Of a DNA stretch of 64,000 nucleotides, positions 15,535-24,488 are shown one piece after another. The stretch is from Flavobacteriaceae bacterium. GTDB lineage: Bacteria > Bacteroidota > Bacteroidia > Flavobacteriales > Flavobacteriaceae. Under the pieces are notes generated by a model. It searched no databases and was not told the origin of the DNA. It saw nothing but the letters and a program-made list of their open reading frames with translations. The position numbers and the translations under genes are program-made. Each line of letters opens with the position of its first letter. Position 1 is the first letter of the stretch. The stretch is taken from contig JABABD010000016.1 of the NCBI GenBank assembly GCA_014238425.1, positions 186,001 to 250,000 on the forward strand. Direction: 5' to 3'.

Positions 15535-17175
15535 ATGAAAAATTTAGCACAAAGTAATTATAGTTCTGCATTACAAACGGTAAGGAATCTTAAAATAAAG
15601 CATGGAAATGCTTGGAGTGCAATAAATCCTGAAAGTGCAGCGAGAATGGTTGCTCAAAATCGTTTTAAAACAGGTTTAGATATCGCTAAATATACAGCAG
15701 CCATTATGAGAGAAGATATGGCAGAGTACGATGCAGATTCAACTAAATATACCCAATCTCTTGGTTGCTGGCACGGATTTGTAGCGCAGCAAAAAATGAT
15801 TTCAGTTAAAAAACATCACAAAACAACAAGCAAAAGATATTTATACCTTTCAGGTTGGATGGTAGCAGCACTACGGTCGGAATTTGGACCGCTACCAGAT
15901 CAATCTATGCACGAAAAAACGGCAGTTCCATCATTAATAAAAGAAATTTATGATTTCTTACGTCAAGCTGATGCAATTGAGTTAAATGATTTATTTAAAA
16001 GACTTGAGAACGGAGAAGATGTACAAGCCCAAATTGATAATTTTGAAACGCATGTAGTTCCTATTATTGCTGATATTGATGCTGGTTTTGGGAATGAAGA
16101 AGCTACCTATTTATTGACAAAAAAAATGATTGAAGCTGGAGCCTGTGCCATTCAGATTGAAAATCAAGTTTCTGATGCAAAACAATGTGGACATCAAGAT
16201 GGAAAAGTAACAGTACCTCATGAAGATTTTATAGCTAAATTAAATGCTATTAGATATGCTTTTTTAGAATTAGGAGTAGAAGATGGAATTATTGTTGCAA
16301 GAACAGATTCTGAAGGAGCAGGTCTTACCCAAAAATTACCAGTCAGTACTGAACCTGGAGATTTAGCTTCTCAATATTTAGCTTTTGTAGAAGCTGAGGA
16401 AATGGACATTAAAGATGCTAAAGAAGATGATGTACTTCTTAAAAGAGATGGCAAAATAGTACGTCCAGTAAGATTAGCAAATGGTTTGTACAAGTTTAAA
16501 AGCCGGTCTAATATAGATAGAGTGGTATTAGATTGCATTACTAGTCTTCAAAATGGAGCAGATCTTTTATGGATTGAAACTCCAACACCAAATGTTAAGC
16601 AAATAGCTCATATGGTAAACAGAATTAAAGCAGTTGTACCTAATGCTAAATTGGTTTATAATAATTCGCCATCTTTTAACTGGACATTGAATTTCCGTAA
16701 TCAAGCATATGAAGAAATGCTTTTGGAAGGTGAAAATATGACAGCTTATGATAGAAATAATTTAATGGATGCAGAATATGACGCTTCGGAATTAAGTTAT
16801 CGTGCTGATGAGAAAATTAAAACGTTCCAAATAGATAGCGCAAGAGAAGCTGGGATTTTCCATCATTTAATTACGTTGCCAACGTATCATACTACAGCGC
16901 TTCACATGAATAATCTAACTGAAGGGTATTTTGGAGAAGAAGGAATGTTGGCTTATGTAAAAGGTGTTCAAAGACAAGAGATTCGTAAAAGTGTATCTTG
17001 TGTAAAACACCAGCGTATGGCAGGTTCAGATTTAGGAGATGACCATAAAACATTTTTTGCAGGAGATAAAGCGTTAAAAGCTGGAGGCGAAAAAAATACT
17101 TCTAATCAATTTAAAGTTGATGTAAAAAACATGGAGTCTAAAAATGAGCCTACTGTACTTGCTAAAGTAGTTTAA
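15535..17175 (+). CDS. aceA: Isocitrate lyase
   Basis: Cleaves isocitrate to glyoxylate and succinate, bypassing the decarboxylating steps of the TCA cycle. 546 aa, matching the long isocitrate lyase class found in many Proteobacteria and Bacteroidota rather than the roughly 435-aa E. coli type. The active-site loop is KQCGHQ with catalytic C218; the class-typical stretch CGHQDGKVTVPHEDF follows, and the metal-binding region PIIADIDAGFGN precedes it. SLGCWHGFVAQQ and YNNSPSFNW are further family markers. It is second in the aceBA operon and ends at a strong terminator hairpin. Confidence 0.97.
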   Translation: MKNLAQSNYSSALQTVRNLKIKHGNAWSAINPESAARMVAQNRFKTGLDIAKYTAAIMREDMAEYDADSTKYTQSLGCWHGFVAQQKMISVKKHHKTTSKRYLYLSGWMVAALRSEFGPLPDQSMHEKTAVPSLIKEIYDFLRQADAIELNDLFKRLENGEDVQAQIDNFETHVVPIIADIDAGFGNEEATYLLTKKMIEAGACAIQIENQVSDAKQCGHQDGKVTVPHEDFIAKLNAIRYAFLELGVEDGIIVARTDSEGAGLTQKLPVSTEPGDLASQYLAFVEAEEMDIKDAKEDDVLLKRDGKIVRPVRLANGLYKFKSRSNIDRVVLDCITSLQNGADLLWIETPTPNVKQIAHMVNRIKAVVPNAKLVYNNSPSFNWTLNFRNQAYEEMLLEGENMTAYDRNNLMDAEYDASELSYRADEKIKTFQIDSAREAGIFHHLITLPTYHTTALHMNNLTEGYFGEEGMLAYVKGVQRQEIRKSVSCVKHQRMAGSDLGDDHKTFFAGDKALKAGGEKNTSNQFKVDVKNMESKNEPTVLAKVV

Positions 17176-17217
17176 TCTGGAATCTTAGGTTTCGATAAGT
17201 AGTTTGAGTGATAGTGA

Positions 17218-17260
17218 AAAGCTGAAAGCAATAATTGTTTTCAGCTTTGATTTTCTTTAG
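17218..17260 (+). terminator. Rho-independent terminator of aceBA
   Basis: A 14-pair stem (AAAGCTGAAAGCAA with TTGTTTTCAGCTTT, one G-T pair) and three-base loop at 17218-17248 are followed by TTTTC. It lies 42 bases after the aceA stop. Confidence 0.75.
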
Positions 17261-17273
17261 TATAAAAGATACT

Positions 17274-18227
17274 TTACTCAAAATTAAGTTCCATCTTAAT
17301 ATTACTCCGCTTATATGGGCTCTCCGCCTCAACAGGGATTTCAATAAATCCGTATTTTCTGTATATATAAATAGCATTCTCTAAAATGGTGTTAGAATAA
17401 AGCATAAGCCCTTTAAAACCTTGTTCTTTTGCAAAATCAATGCAATATTGCATGAGTTGCTGTCCGATTTTATGACCTCGATGATTTGGAGAGACTGCCA
17501 TTTTTGTGAGCTCAAAAACACCAGTATCATTAGTAGGCATTAGAGCCACAGTTCCGACAACTGTGGTGTCAAGCTTTGTAAAAAAGATATGACCTCCTTT
17601 GTTTATGATGTATGTTTTTGGCTTACTTAATACCTCTTCGTCATATGGCTCTACATAGAAATAGGTCTTCAACCATTCAATATTTAACTCATAGAAATCC
17701 TTAGCGTATTGATTTTCATAATTTATTATTTGTAACCTATTTGCTATATTCATTTCTGCTTTTTTAATAATTGTTTCACTAAGACTTTTTTCATTGAGTT
17801 TTTTTTCCAAAGTATTTAAATGCTGTATTAAAGATGTTGATGACAAGTATGTATATTCTTTTATAATGGCATCTATGCTTTCCCATACTGGTGAAATATC
17901 GATAAGCAAGCGCTCACCATTTTTTGAGAGGTAGATCTTTTTCTTCCTTTTGTCCAAAGAATCAGCTTTTGCAATAATTAAGCCTTTTTTTTCGAGCCTA
18001 TTAATAGTTTGTGTTATTGCTGGCTGTGTTAGTTTAATTGATTCACAAATTTCTGTATTGGTCACACCATTTTTATTAGATATGATTTTATAGACTGGAA
18101 AAAGATAAGGGTCAAAATCTATATTGAAATAATCATAAACTGTTTGGGTCTCTTTCATCATAAATTCGCTTATTCTTTTTAATCTAGAACCCAAACTCAA
18201 CTCACCGAAACCTATCAATGCATCCAT
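17274..18227 (-). CDS. MarR-type HTH fused to GNAT acetyltransferase
   Basis: 317 aa with two domains. Residues 30-150 form a MarR winged helix (VTNTEICESIKLTQPAITQTINRLEKKGLI recognition region, then a DKRKKKIYLSKNG wing). Residues 165-315 form a GNAT fold, with the acetyl-CoA loop VSPNHRGHKIGQQL. This fusion is known in several phyla, but the acetyl acceptor is unknown. It lies 64 bases downstream of hutG on the same strand, which suggests a link to histidine or amino-acid use. A short inverted repeat upstream may be its operator. Confidence 0.85.
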   Translation of the reverse strand: MDALIGFGELSLGSRLKRISEFMMKETQTVYDYFNIDFDPYLFPVYKIISNKNGVTNTEICESIKLTQPAITQTINRLEKKGLIIAKADSLDKRKKKIYLSKNGERLLIDISPVWESIDAIIKEYTYLSSTSLIQHLNTLEKKLNEKSLSETIIKKAEMNIANRLQIINYENQYAKDFYELNIEWLKTYFYVEPYDEEVLSKPKTYIINKGGHIFFTKLDTTVVGTVALMPTNDTGVFELTKMAVSPNHRGHKIGQQLMQYCIDFAKEQGFKGLMLYSNTILENAIYIYRKYGFIEIPVEAESPYKRSNIKMELNFE

Positions 18228-18242
18228 AGTATTACTAATTAT

Positions 18243-18254
18243 ATAAGTGCTTAT
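18243..18254. promoter_or_regulatory. Possible MarR operator
   Basis: Inverted arms ATAAG and CTTAT with a two-base centre lie 16 bases before the MarR-GNAT start codon. MarR proteins often bind short palindromes at their own promoter, but this site is short and the region AT-rich, so chance cannot be excluded. Confidence 0.25.
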
Positions 18255-18291
18255 GTAAAAATAATATTATTTAATAAATTATCCAAATCGA

Positions 18292-19314
18292 TTATGCTCT
18301 CATAAAATCAGTTATTAAATAGGAGATAAGTTTACCAACCTGAGTTTTCTGTTGTTCAGAGTTCAAACTAGGAGCTGCCTCGCAGATATGGAGATATTTT
18401 GCGTGTTCATGTTTTCCGAAAAAAGAGACAAATTCACGAACTTCAGTACCGCTAAATCCAGAGGGAGACATTGCGCTACTAGGCATATTTTCAATAGCAT
18501 CACAGTCAACTTCAATGCCATAAGGGCGTTTTGAAATAAACTCAGAGCTAGTCTTAAGTTCTTCTTCAAAAGTCGTTTCCTTACGAATCTTAATTGCTTC
18601 AAAAGTGTTGTAAGCTATTTTCTTCTTTAGCTTTTTCATGGTTGTCAAGATGTTTTGCGAGGTGTAATTTTCATGTAATCCAAACACAAAATATTTATTC
18701 AAAAATTCTTCTGCATATGCATAACTAAATCCATTACCGCTATGTCTACCTTCTTCAGGACGAAAATCTGTATGTGCATCAAAATTCACTACATTAATAG
18801 CTTTGTTTAGGGCTAGCGATGTGCCTTTAATATTACCATAAGCGTTATTATGACCTCCACCAACAATTATTGGAATTTTCCCAGCTTTTACTATTTGATG
18901 AACTAAGTGTGTTACTTCTACGTCAATTTTATTAACCATTTTACGAGCTTTCTTGATGTCTTTTTTGTTTAATGCATCCAATTTTGAAAGCTTTTTTAAC
19001 GCTTTTTTAGGAAAAATATGCCCAAGTATTAGCAATTTGTTAGGAACTGTATAGTCATTGCTTTGTGTGTTTAACAAAACTTTAAGGGCTGTATTCCAAG
19101 CAGTCGAAGTGCCTGGTTTTCCGTGATTTGCAAAAACACCGATATCTTCTGAAATACCAAATAAAACATGTGTGACGTCCAATTTTAACATTTGGTCGTA
19201 TATAGTATTGAAATTGGATAACAATTGAACATGTTCACCAAATTTTGTTTCACCTTTTCGCTTGACAAGAATTTCTGTTCTTTGCGAATCATCAAATAAA
19301 ACAAGGTTGTTCAT
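18292..19314 (-). CDS. hutG: Formimidoylglutamase
   Basis: Ureohydrolase (arginase-fold) that splits N-formimino-glutamate to glutamate and formamide, the last step of one branch of histidine degradation. 340 aa. Mn-binding residues are visible: H155 in GGGHNNAYGN, D179, H181 and D183 in NFDAHTDFR, and the pair in VDCDAIENMPSSAMSP. It is on the same strand as hutI, but a plus-strand gene and the 187-aa gene lie between, so it has its own promoter. Agmatinase is the main alternative; the hut neighbours favour HutG. Confidence 0.9.
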   Translation of the reverse strand: MNNLVLFDDSQRTEILVKRKGETKFGEHVQLLSNFNTIYDQMLKLDVTHVLFGISEDIGVFANHGKPGTSTAWNTALKVLLNTQSNDYTVPNKLLILGHIFPKKALKKLSKLDALNKKDIKKARKMVNKIDVEVTHLVHQIVKAGKIPIIVGGGHNNAYGNIKGTSLALNKAINVVNFDAHTDFRPEEGRHSGNGFSYAYAEEFLNKYFVFGLHENYTSQNILTTMKKLKKKIAYNTFEAIKIRKETTFEEELKTSSEFISKRPYGIEVDCDAIENMPSSAMSPSGFSGTEVREFVSFFGKHEHAKYLHICEAAPSLNSEQQKTQVGKLISYLITDFMRA

Positions 19315-19345
19315 AGCAATAAAAAGTATAAGTTAAAGTTTAGAA

Positions 19346-19374
19346 CTAAATTACATTTTTTATTTATTTGCAAA
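19346..19374 (-). promoter_or_regulatory. Candidate hutG promoter
   Basis: On the minus strand TTTG (19374-19371) is followed after 17 bases by TAATTTAG (19353-19346), seven of eight against the Bacteroidota -7 consensus TAnnTTTG. The spacing is right, and the hutG start codon is 31 bases downstream. Confidence 0.5.
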
Positions 19375-19452
19375 CAGTTTCAACTAACAATTAAAAATCT
19401 AAAAAAACATTAATCTAACAAAGAGTATTAATTAATTTTTTTTAAACGAATT

Positions 19453-20337
19453 ATGGAAAACAACACAAGTAAAAGCACAGGTTTAAAGATTGCATTAGGA
19501 ATTTTATTAGCATTGTTTCTAGGAACGGGCTTTTATACTTCTAAGCTTTATAATGATAAAGCCGAAACTGAAAAGCAATTAACAGAAGAAAAGCAATTAG
19601 TCATGAACGATTTAAGTGCTATGGCTTCTCAATACGATATGGCTATTAAAGAGAATGAGATTTCTAACGATAATCTTGTAGATGCTAGAGGACGTATACA
19701 GGGATTAATTGACTCTCTTAAAGTATCGCAAACAAGCGTTAGAGGTTTGTGGAAATACAAAAAGAAATTCTTAAACCTTCAAAAGGAAATGGATGTCCTT
19801 TTAGTTGAGAATGACAAACTAAAAGTTGATAATGCTTTATTGGCAACAACTTTAGATAGCACAAGAGTTCAATTAGCTGAACGTTCTGTATTCACAGATT
19901 CTTTATTACTTCAAAACACAGAGTTAGCAACAGTTGTTGAAAATGCTGCGGTATTAGGCACTGTTGGTCTTAAAGGATTTGGAGTTATTGAACGTAGCTC
20001 AGGAAAACTGATTCCTACAGAAAAGGCTAGACGTACTGATAAAGTAAGAGTATGTTATACGGTAGCAAAAAATAATTTAGTACTAGCTGGCAATCAAGAA
20101 TTATATGTACAAGTATTGGATCCTAAAAATAATGTCATGGGAGCTAATGAACAGATTACTTTTGATGATCAAACATTAAACTATAGTGTTATTAGTAAGT
20201 TCAATTATGAAAACAGAAATTTAAATATCTGTGAGTTCGTAACTACGGGTGAGAAAGAGTTTGCTAAAGGACGGTATATTGTGAATGTATTTAATAAAAA
20301 AGATTTAGTGTCTTCTTCTGAATTTACTTTAGATTAA
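19453..20337 (+). CDS. Membrane-anchored coiled-coil protein, 294 aa
   Basis: Unrecognised at the family level. An N-terminal transmembrane helix (residues 11-28, LKIALGILLALFLGTGFY) is followed by a coiled coil (about residues 33-165) and a C-terminal globular domain of about 120 residues (GFGVIERSSGKLIPTEKARRTDKVRVCYTV onward) that looks beta-rich. The predicted topology puts the coiled coil and globular domain in the periplasm. Annotations of such flavobacterial proteins as chromosome-partitioning proteins rest only on the coiled coil and should not be trusted. Single gene, ended by a clean terminator. Confidence 0.75.
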   Translation: MENNTSKSTGLKIALGILLALFLGTGFYTSKLYNDKAETEKQLTEEKQLVMNDLSAMASQYDMAIKENEISNDNLVDARGRIQGLIDSLKVSQTSVRGLWKYKKKFLNLQKEMDVLLVENDKLKVDNALLATTLDSTRVQLAERSVFTDSLLLQNTELATVVENAAVLGTVGLKGFGVIERSSGKLIPTEKARRTDKVRVCYTVAKNNLVLAGNQELYVQVLDPKNNVMGANEQITFDDQTLNYSVISKFNYENRNLNICEFVTTGEKEFAKGRYIVNVFNKKDLVSSSEFTLD

Positions 20338-20356
20338 GAATAAGAAGTTGCATATT

Positions 20357-20388
20357 CAAAAAGCCTCGCATTCGCGAGGCTTTTTTTA
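20357..20388 (+). terminator. Rho-independent terminator, shared by convergent genes
   Basis: AAGCCTCGC and GCGAGGCTT form a nine-pair stem with an ATTC loop at 20361-20382, followed by seven Ts. It also works in the minus direction (A-run on the left) and touches the stop codon of the 187-aa gene at 20386. Confidence 0.9.
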
Positions 20389-20949
20389 TGAACTCAAATT
20401 GGCAATACATTGCTCTCTAATCTTCCAAATTTTTTCAAAAGAATAAGGAATGGCGTTTTCAATTATCCAGTTTTTCACATAAGATTGATGTAAATTCACT
20501 TTATGATCTGCAATTTGTTCAGGAAGTATTTCCTCCTCATATAATAGATGTTTTTTAAACGTAGAAGGCTTATTACTTGTATAATCTAAAATAGCACTGT
20601 TATATTTTAAATAGGTATGAGCTTCAGGAATGTAATCAAGATTATGGTTTTGCAATATAGTTCCTATACCTGGTGTGTTTATATTATTCATGCTATAAAT
20701 GCCTATATATAATATAATTCCAGAAAAACCATTCTCTCTTGCTATTTGAGCTAAAAAAGCATGCTTTGTTGAGCAAGTACCTTTTTCTTCAGACATCACT
20801 AAAGAGAGTTGGGTTTTATTAGCATTTCTACCATAAGGTAATTGTTTAATATACTGGCAAACAGACTCAAAATGTGTTAAATGTTTGTTTAAACATAATT
20901 TGGACAAGGGCTGTTCATTTAAAAGATTAAAGTTAAACGAAGCGTCCAT
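20386..20949 (-). CDS. Transglutaminase-like candidate, overlaps hutI
   Basis: 187 aa, not firmly recognised. The order of a possible Cys-His-Asp triad fits a transglutaminase or papain-like fold: C59 in EKGTCSTKHAFLAQIA at a helix start, H111 in EAHTYLKY and D122 in ILDYTS. No signal peptide. Its start codon lies inside hutI (17-base overlap, different frame), so it is translationally coupled to imidazolonepropionase. It could be a peptidase, an amidase or an inactive relative. The stop codon lies in the shared terminator. Confidence 0.6.
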   Translation of the reverse strand: MDASFNFNLLNEQPLSKLCLNKHLTHFESVCQYIKQLPYGRNANKTQLSLVMSEEKGTCSTKHAFLAQIARENGFSGIILYIGIYSMNNINTPGIGTILQNHNLDYIPEAHTYLKYNSAILDYTSNKPSTFKKHLLYEEEILPEQIADHKVNLHQSYVKNWIIENAIPYSFEKIWKIREQCIANLSS

Positions 20950-22168
20950 TAATTAATACTTTATCGATATGATTGATTCCAAATGCATAAGGTAGGAATG
21001 CATAGCTAGGAACTTTTTTTGTAATGATAAGATTGGCTTTTTTTCCTCTTGTAACGCTTCCGTATTGGGCTTCAATTCCCATCGCATAAGCACCATTTAT
21101 TGTTGCTGCATTTATTGCTTCTTCCGGAGTCATTTTCATTTTTATACACGCAGTACTTACAACAAAATTCATATTGCCACTAGGTGTAGATCCAGGATTA
21201 TAGTCGGTAGCTAATGCCAAAGGCAACCCACAATCTATAATCGTTCTAGCTGGTGTATAAGGAATTCCAAGAAAATAAGAACAGGAGGGAAGTGCTACAG
21301 GCATTGTATCTGATTTTTTTAAGAATTCTAGATCATTGTTCCCTAGGACTTCTAAATGATCCACAGAAAGTGCTTGATGCTCTACACCAACCTGAATGCC
21401 TCCAATGGCATTAAATTGGTTGACATGAATTTTGGGTATGAGATGGTACTGTTTAGAAGCTGATAGGATTCGGTTCGTATCATCAACCGAAAAATACCCT
21501 TTTTCGCAAAACACATCAATGAATTGCGCCAATTCTTCTTTTGCTACTTTTGGAAGCATATCATTTATGATCAAATCTAAATAGGCAGCTTTGTCATTCT
21601 TGTACTTTTTTGGAAGCGCATGTGCTCCTAAAAAAGTGGCTTTTACTTTTAATGGAAAATCTTGTTTAATACGTTTGATAACACGAAGCATTTTCAATTC
21701 GGCTTCTGTTGTTAATCCATATCCTGATTTTATTTCAACAGCTCCGGTGCCAAGTCTCATGACTTCTTCTATACGCCTAATGGATTGTTTATATAGTTCA
21801 TCTTCAGAAGTTGCTTGAAGTTGCTTAGCTGAATTTAAAATCCCGCCACCACGATTTGCAATTTCTTCATATGTTAAGCCATTAATTCGATCTACAAATT
21901 CCTGTTCTCTGTTTCCCGCGTATACAATATGTGTATGACTATCACACCAAGTTGGTAATACAATTTTCCCTGAACAATCTATGGTTTCATCAGTGTTTAT
22001 ACTACCAAGATCTTCCATTTTCCCAAAATCGAGAATGGTGTCATCTTCAATTAAAAGATATCCATTTTTAATGCTAGGAAGCTCGTTCATTTCTATGCCA
22101 GACACCTTTCTGATATGTTGCTCTCGAACTTGTAATAAGTTACTTATGTTTTGTAGTAAAATAGCCAT
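20933..22168 (-). CDS. hutI: Imidazolonepropionase
   Basis: Amidohydrolase that opens 4-imidazolone-5-propionate to N-formimino-glutamate, the step before HutG in histidine degradation. 411 aa, the family length. Metal ligands H78 and H80 are in DSHTHIVYAG; other family markers are RGGGILNSA, EIKSGYGL, KIHVNQFN and ALATDYNPGS. It overlaps the transglutaminase-like gene downstream. hutH and hutU are not in the window. It is divergent from the Crp-family gene, which is a candidate regulator. Confidence 0.96.
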   Translation of the reverse strand: MAILLQNISNLLQVREQHIRKVSGIEMNELPSIKNGYLLIEDDTILDFGKMEDLGSINTDETIDCSGKIVLPTWCDSHTHIVYAGNREQEFVDRINGLTYEEIANRGGGILNSAKQLQATSEDELYKQSIRRIEEVMRLGTGAVEIKSGYGLTTEAELKMLRVIKRIKQDFPLKVKATFLGAHALPKKYKNDKAAYLDLIINDMLPKVAKEELAQFIDVFCEKGYFSVDDTNRILSASKQYHLIPKIHVNQFNAIGGIQVGVEHQALSVDHLEVLGNNDLEFLKKSDTMPVALPSCSYFLGIPYTPARTIIDCGLPLALATDYNPGSTPSGNMNFVVSTACIKMKMTPEEAINAATINGAYAMGIEAQYGSVTRGKKANLIITKKVPSYAFLPYAFGINHIDKVLINGRFV

Positions 22169-22182
22169 TAATCAAATTTATA

Positions 22183-22190
22183 TATATTTG
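22183..22190 (+). promoter_or_regulatory. -7 element of the Crp-family gene
   Basis: TATATTTG matches the Bacteroidota -7 consensus TAnnTTTG exactly and lies 41 bases before the start codon. A matching -33 TTTG is not evident. Confidence 0.45.
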
Positions 22191-22230
22191 GGCCTCCCTC
22201 AAATTTATTTTCTAACAAACTTAATTTATT

Positions 22231-22812
22231 ATGGTTGACTACTATGAAGATAATTTTGATTTTTTAAAATCATTTCACTCAATGTCTAGAGAAATCTATG
22301 ACGAGCTTTATAATTTGGCAGAGTTAAAGACTTTAGAGCCCAATACTAGGTTGGTTAGTATTGGTGAAGTTCCGCAGAAAATATACCTAATAAATAAAGG
22401 GGTATTGCGATCGTTTTTTATAATGGATAATGGTAAAGAGATCACTAAGACTATTTTTACTCCCATTGACTTTTTCGCTTCGTTTACGTCATTACTTCTG
22501 CAAAAGCCTTCAAAGTTCATATACGAAGCTCTAACGGCGTGTCACGTATATGAGATAGATTATAAAAAGTTTATATCACTTTGTAATCAAAACTTTGAAA
22601 TTTTTAAATTTTATGCGAGATATTTAGAATTTTTGTTCATGGAAGGTGAACGTGTATTTATTGAAATATCTTCTATGAATGCAAAGCAACGCTATTTAAA
22701 ACTTAGAGAGAGAATTCCCGAAATCGATAATTTAATTCCTCAATATCAAATAGCTTCTTATTTAAACATTTCGCCTGTACAATTAAGTAGAATTAGATCC
22801 AAACTATATTAA
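22231..22812 (+). CDS. Crp/Fnr-family transcriptional regulator
   Basis: 193 aa, the usual length of flavobacterial Crp-like regulators. The N-terminal cyclic-nucleotide-binding-type beta-roll (LVSIGEVPQKIYLINKGVLRSFFI...GKEITKTIF) is followed by a dimerisation helix and a short winged helix (IPQYQIASYLNISPVQLSRIRS). No Cys cluster for an FeS centre, so not an Fnr-type oxygen sensor. Many of these proteins lack the cAMP-contacting residues, so the effector is unknown. It is divergent from hutI and upstream of fumC, which is convergent. Confidence 0.85.
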   Translation: MVDYYEDNFDFLKSFHSMSREIYDELYNLAELKTLEPNTRLVSIGEVPQKIYLINKGVLRSFFIMDNGKEITKTIFTPIDFFASFTSLLLQKPSKFIYEALTACHVYEIDYKKFISLCNQNFEIFKFYARYLEFLFMEGERVFIEISSMNAKQRYLKLRERIPEIDNLIPQYQIASYLNISPVQLSRIRSKLY

Positions 22813-22924
22813 TTAATGCACTTATTAACATATGTTAATGGATAATAGGGCAGAAGGTTTTAGATTCGTTCGAGCTTATATATTAACCCTTATATAGCTA
22901 ATCCCGATAATTACATAGCTAGTT

Positions 22925-22956
22925 AAAACCGACAGACTTTTGTTTGTCGGTTTTTT
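22925..22956. terminator. Bidirectional terminator between crp-like gene and fumC
   Basis: AAAACCGACAGAC pairs with GTTTGTCGGTTTT around a TTTT loop (one G-T pair), followed by a T-run on the right and preceded by As on the left, so it serves both convergent genes. The 110 bases between the crp-like stop and this hairpin hold only a short palindrome (ATTAACATATGTTAAT). Confidence 0.85.
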
Positions 22957-24352
22957 AATTTAAACCACCAATCATGTTTTCTGGTTTTACCCATTGATCA
23001 TACTCTTTTGAAGTAACATAGCCGAGATTAATAGCTTCTTCTTTGAGTGTCGTTCCATTTTTATGAGCAGTATTTGCAATTTCTGCTGCTTTATAATAAC
23101 CTATTTTGGTATTCAGTGCAGTAACTAGCATTAATGAATTATTTAACAGCTCTTTAATTACAGAATGATTTGGTTCAATGCCAATAGCACAGTTAATATC
23201 AAAACTAACACATGCATCTCCTAGAAGCTGAGCTGATTGTAATATATTCGCAGCCATCATTGGTTTAAATACATTAAGTTCATAATGACCTTGCGTGCCA
23301 CCAACTGTAACGGCTACATCGTTACCCATAATTTGTGCGCAAACCATTGTTAACGCTTCTGATTGTGTTGGATTGACTTTTCCTGGCATAATTGAACTTC
23401 CGGGTTCGTTTGCTGGAATGATAATTTCTCCAATACCGCTACGAGGACCAGATGCCATCATACGAATATCATTGGCAATTTTATTTAAAGACACTGCTAT
23501 TTGTTTTAATGCACCGTGACTTTCCACAATTGCATCATGCGCCGCTAACGCTTCAAATTTATTATCGGCAGTAATGAAAGGAAGCTTTGTGAATTCAGCA
23601 ATATATTCTGCTACTCGTTTACTATACCCTTTAGGCGTATTTAATCCTGTACCGACGGCGGTACCGCCGAGAGCCATTTCACTTAAATGCTCTAATGTGT
23701 TTTCTAGGGCTTTCAAGCCATGGTCTAATTGAGAGACATAGCCAGAGAATTCCTGTCCAAGAGTTAAAGGTGTAGCATCCATAAGGTGTGTACGCCCAAT
23801 TTTTACACAATCCTTAAATTCTTCAGATTTTTTCTTTAATGTATCACGAAGTTGCTTTATACCAGGAATAGTAGTATTTACAATTTTTTTGTAAGCTGCA
23901 ATATGCATGGCAGTAGGGAAGGTGTCATTTGAGGATTGAGATTTATTCACATCATCATTTGGTTGAATTGTCTTATCACCTTCTCCAATGATTTTTCCCG
24001 CTATTTGATGAGCTCTATTAGCTACTACCTCATTGACGTTCATATTACTTTGTGTGCCTGAACCCGTTTGCCATATAACTAAAGGAAATTGATTATCATG
24101 TTGACCATCAATAATTTCATCACAAACTTGACTAATATAATCGCGTTTTTCAATTGGTAGAACACCTAATTCACAATTAGTATAAGCTGCGGCTTTCTTA
24201 AGATATGCAAATGCATGAACAATTTCAATAGGCATGGAAGCAGGCGTTCCAATCTTGAAATTATTTCGAGAACGCTCGGTTTGCGCTCCCCATAGCTTGT
24301 CTGACGGGACTTTTACTTCTCCCATGGTATCTTTCTCAATTCTATAGCTCAT
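22955..24352 (-). CDS. fumC: Fumarate hydratase class II
   Basis: Iron-independent fumarase, converting fumarate and L-malate in the TCA cycle; homotetramer in the cytoplasm. 465 aa, the normal length. The lyase-family signature [11 protein letters not shown] includes S319 and S320 on the flexible catalytic loop. Other markers are [26 protein letters not shown] and [20 protein letters not shown]. Single gene with its own promoter and a shared terminator. With aceB and aceA 7 kb away it completes the malate-forming steps. Aspartase and argininosuccinate lyase are excluded by the [11 protein letters not shown] and TGLNTPKGY motifs. Confidence 0.97.
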   Translation of the reverse strand: MSYRIEKDTMGEVKVPSDKLWGAQTERSRNNFKIGTPASMPIEIVHAFAYLKKAAAYTNCELGVLPIEKRDYISQVCDEIIDGQHDNQFPLVIWQTGSGTQSNMNVNEVVANRAHQIAGKIIGEGDKTIQPNDDVNKSQSSNDTFPTAMHIAAYKKIVNTTIPGIKQLRDTLKKKSEEFKDCVKIGRTHLMDATPLTLGQEFSGYVSQLDHGLKALENTLEHLSEMALGGTAVGTGLNTPKGYSKRVAEYIAEFTKLPFITADNKFEALAAHDAIVESHGALKQIAVSLNKIANDIRMMASGPRSGIGEIIIPANEPGSSIMPGKVNPTQSEALTMVCAQIMGNDVAVTVGGTQGHYELNVFKPMMAANILQSAQLLGDACVSFDINCAIGIEPNHSVIKELLNNSLMLVTALNTKIGYYKAAEIANTAHKNGTTLKEEAINLGYVTSKEYDQWVKPENMIGGLN

Positions 24353-24371
24353 AGTGAATCATTTTATATTA

Positions 24372-24379
24372 CAAATTTA
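24372..24379 (-). promoter_or_regulatory. -7 element of fumC
   Basis: TAAATTTG on the minus strand is an exact TAnnTTTG and lies 20 bases before the fumC start. The -33 position is only T-rich. Confidence 0.5.
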
Positions 24380-24488
24380 AGAGTTTAAACCATGAAAAAT
24401 AAGCTTGTATCGAATATAAAATTGAATTACTTACAATTTTTATATTTTAGCCACCCTAAATAATTAGAATACTAAAAATTAGTCGATT

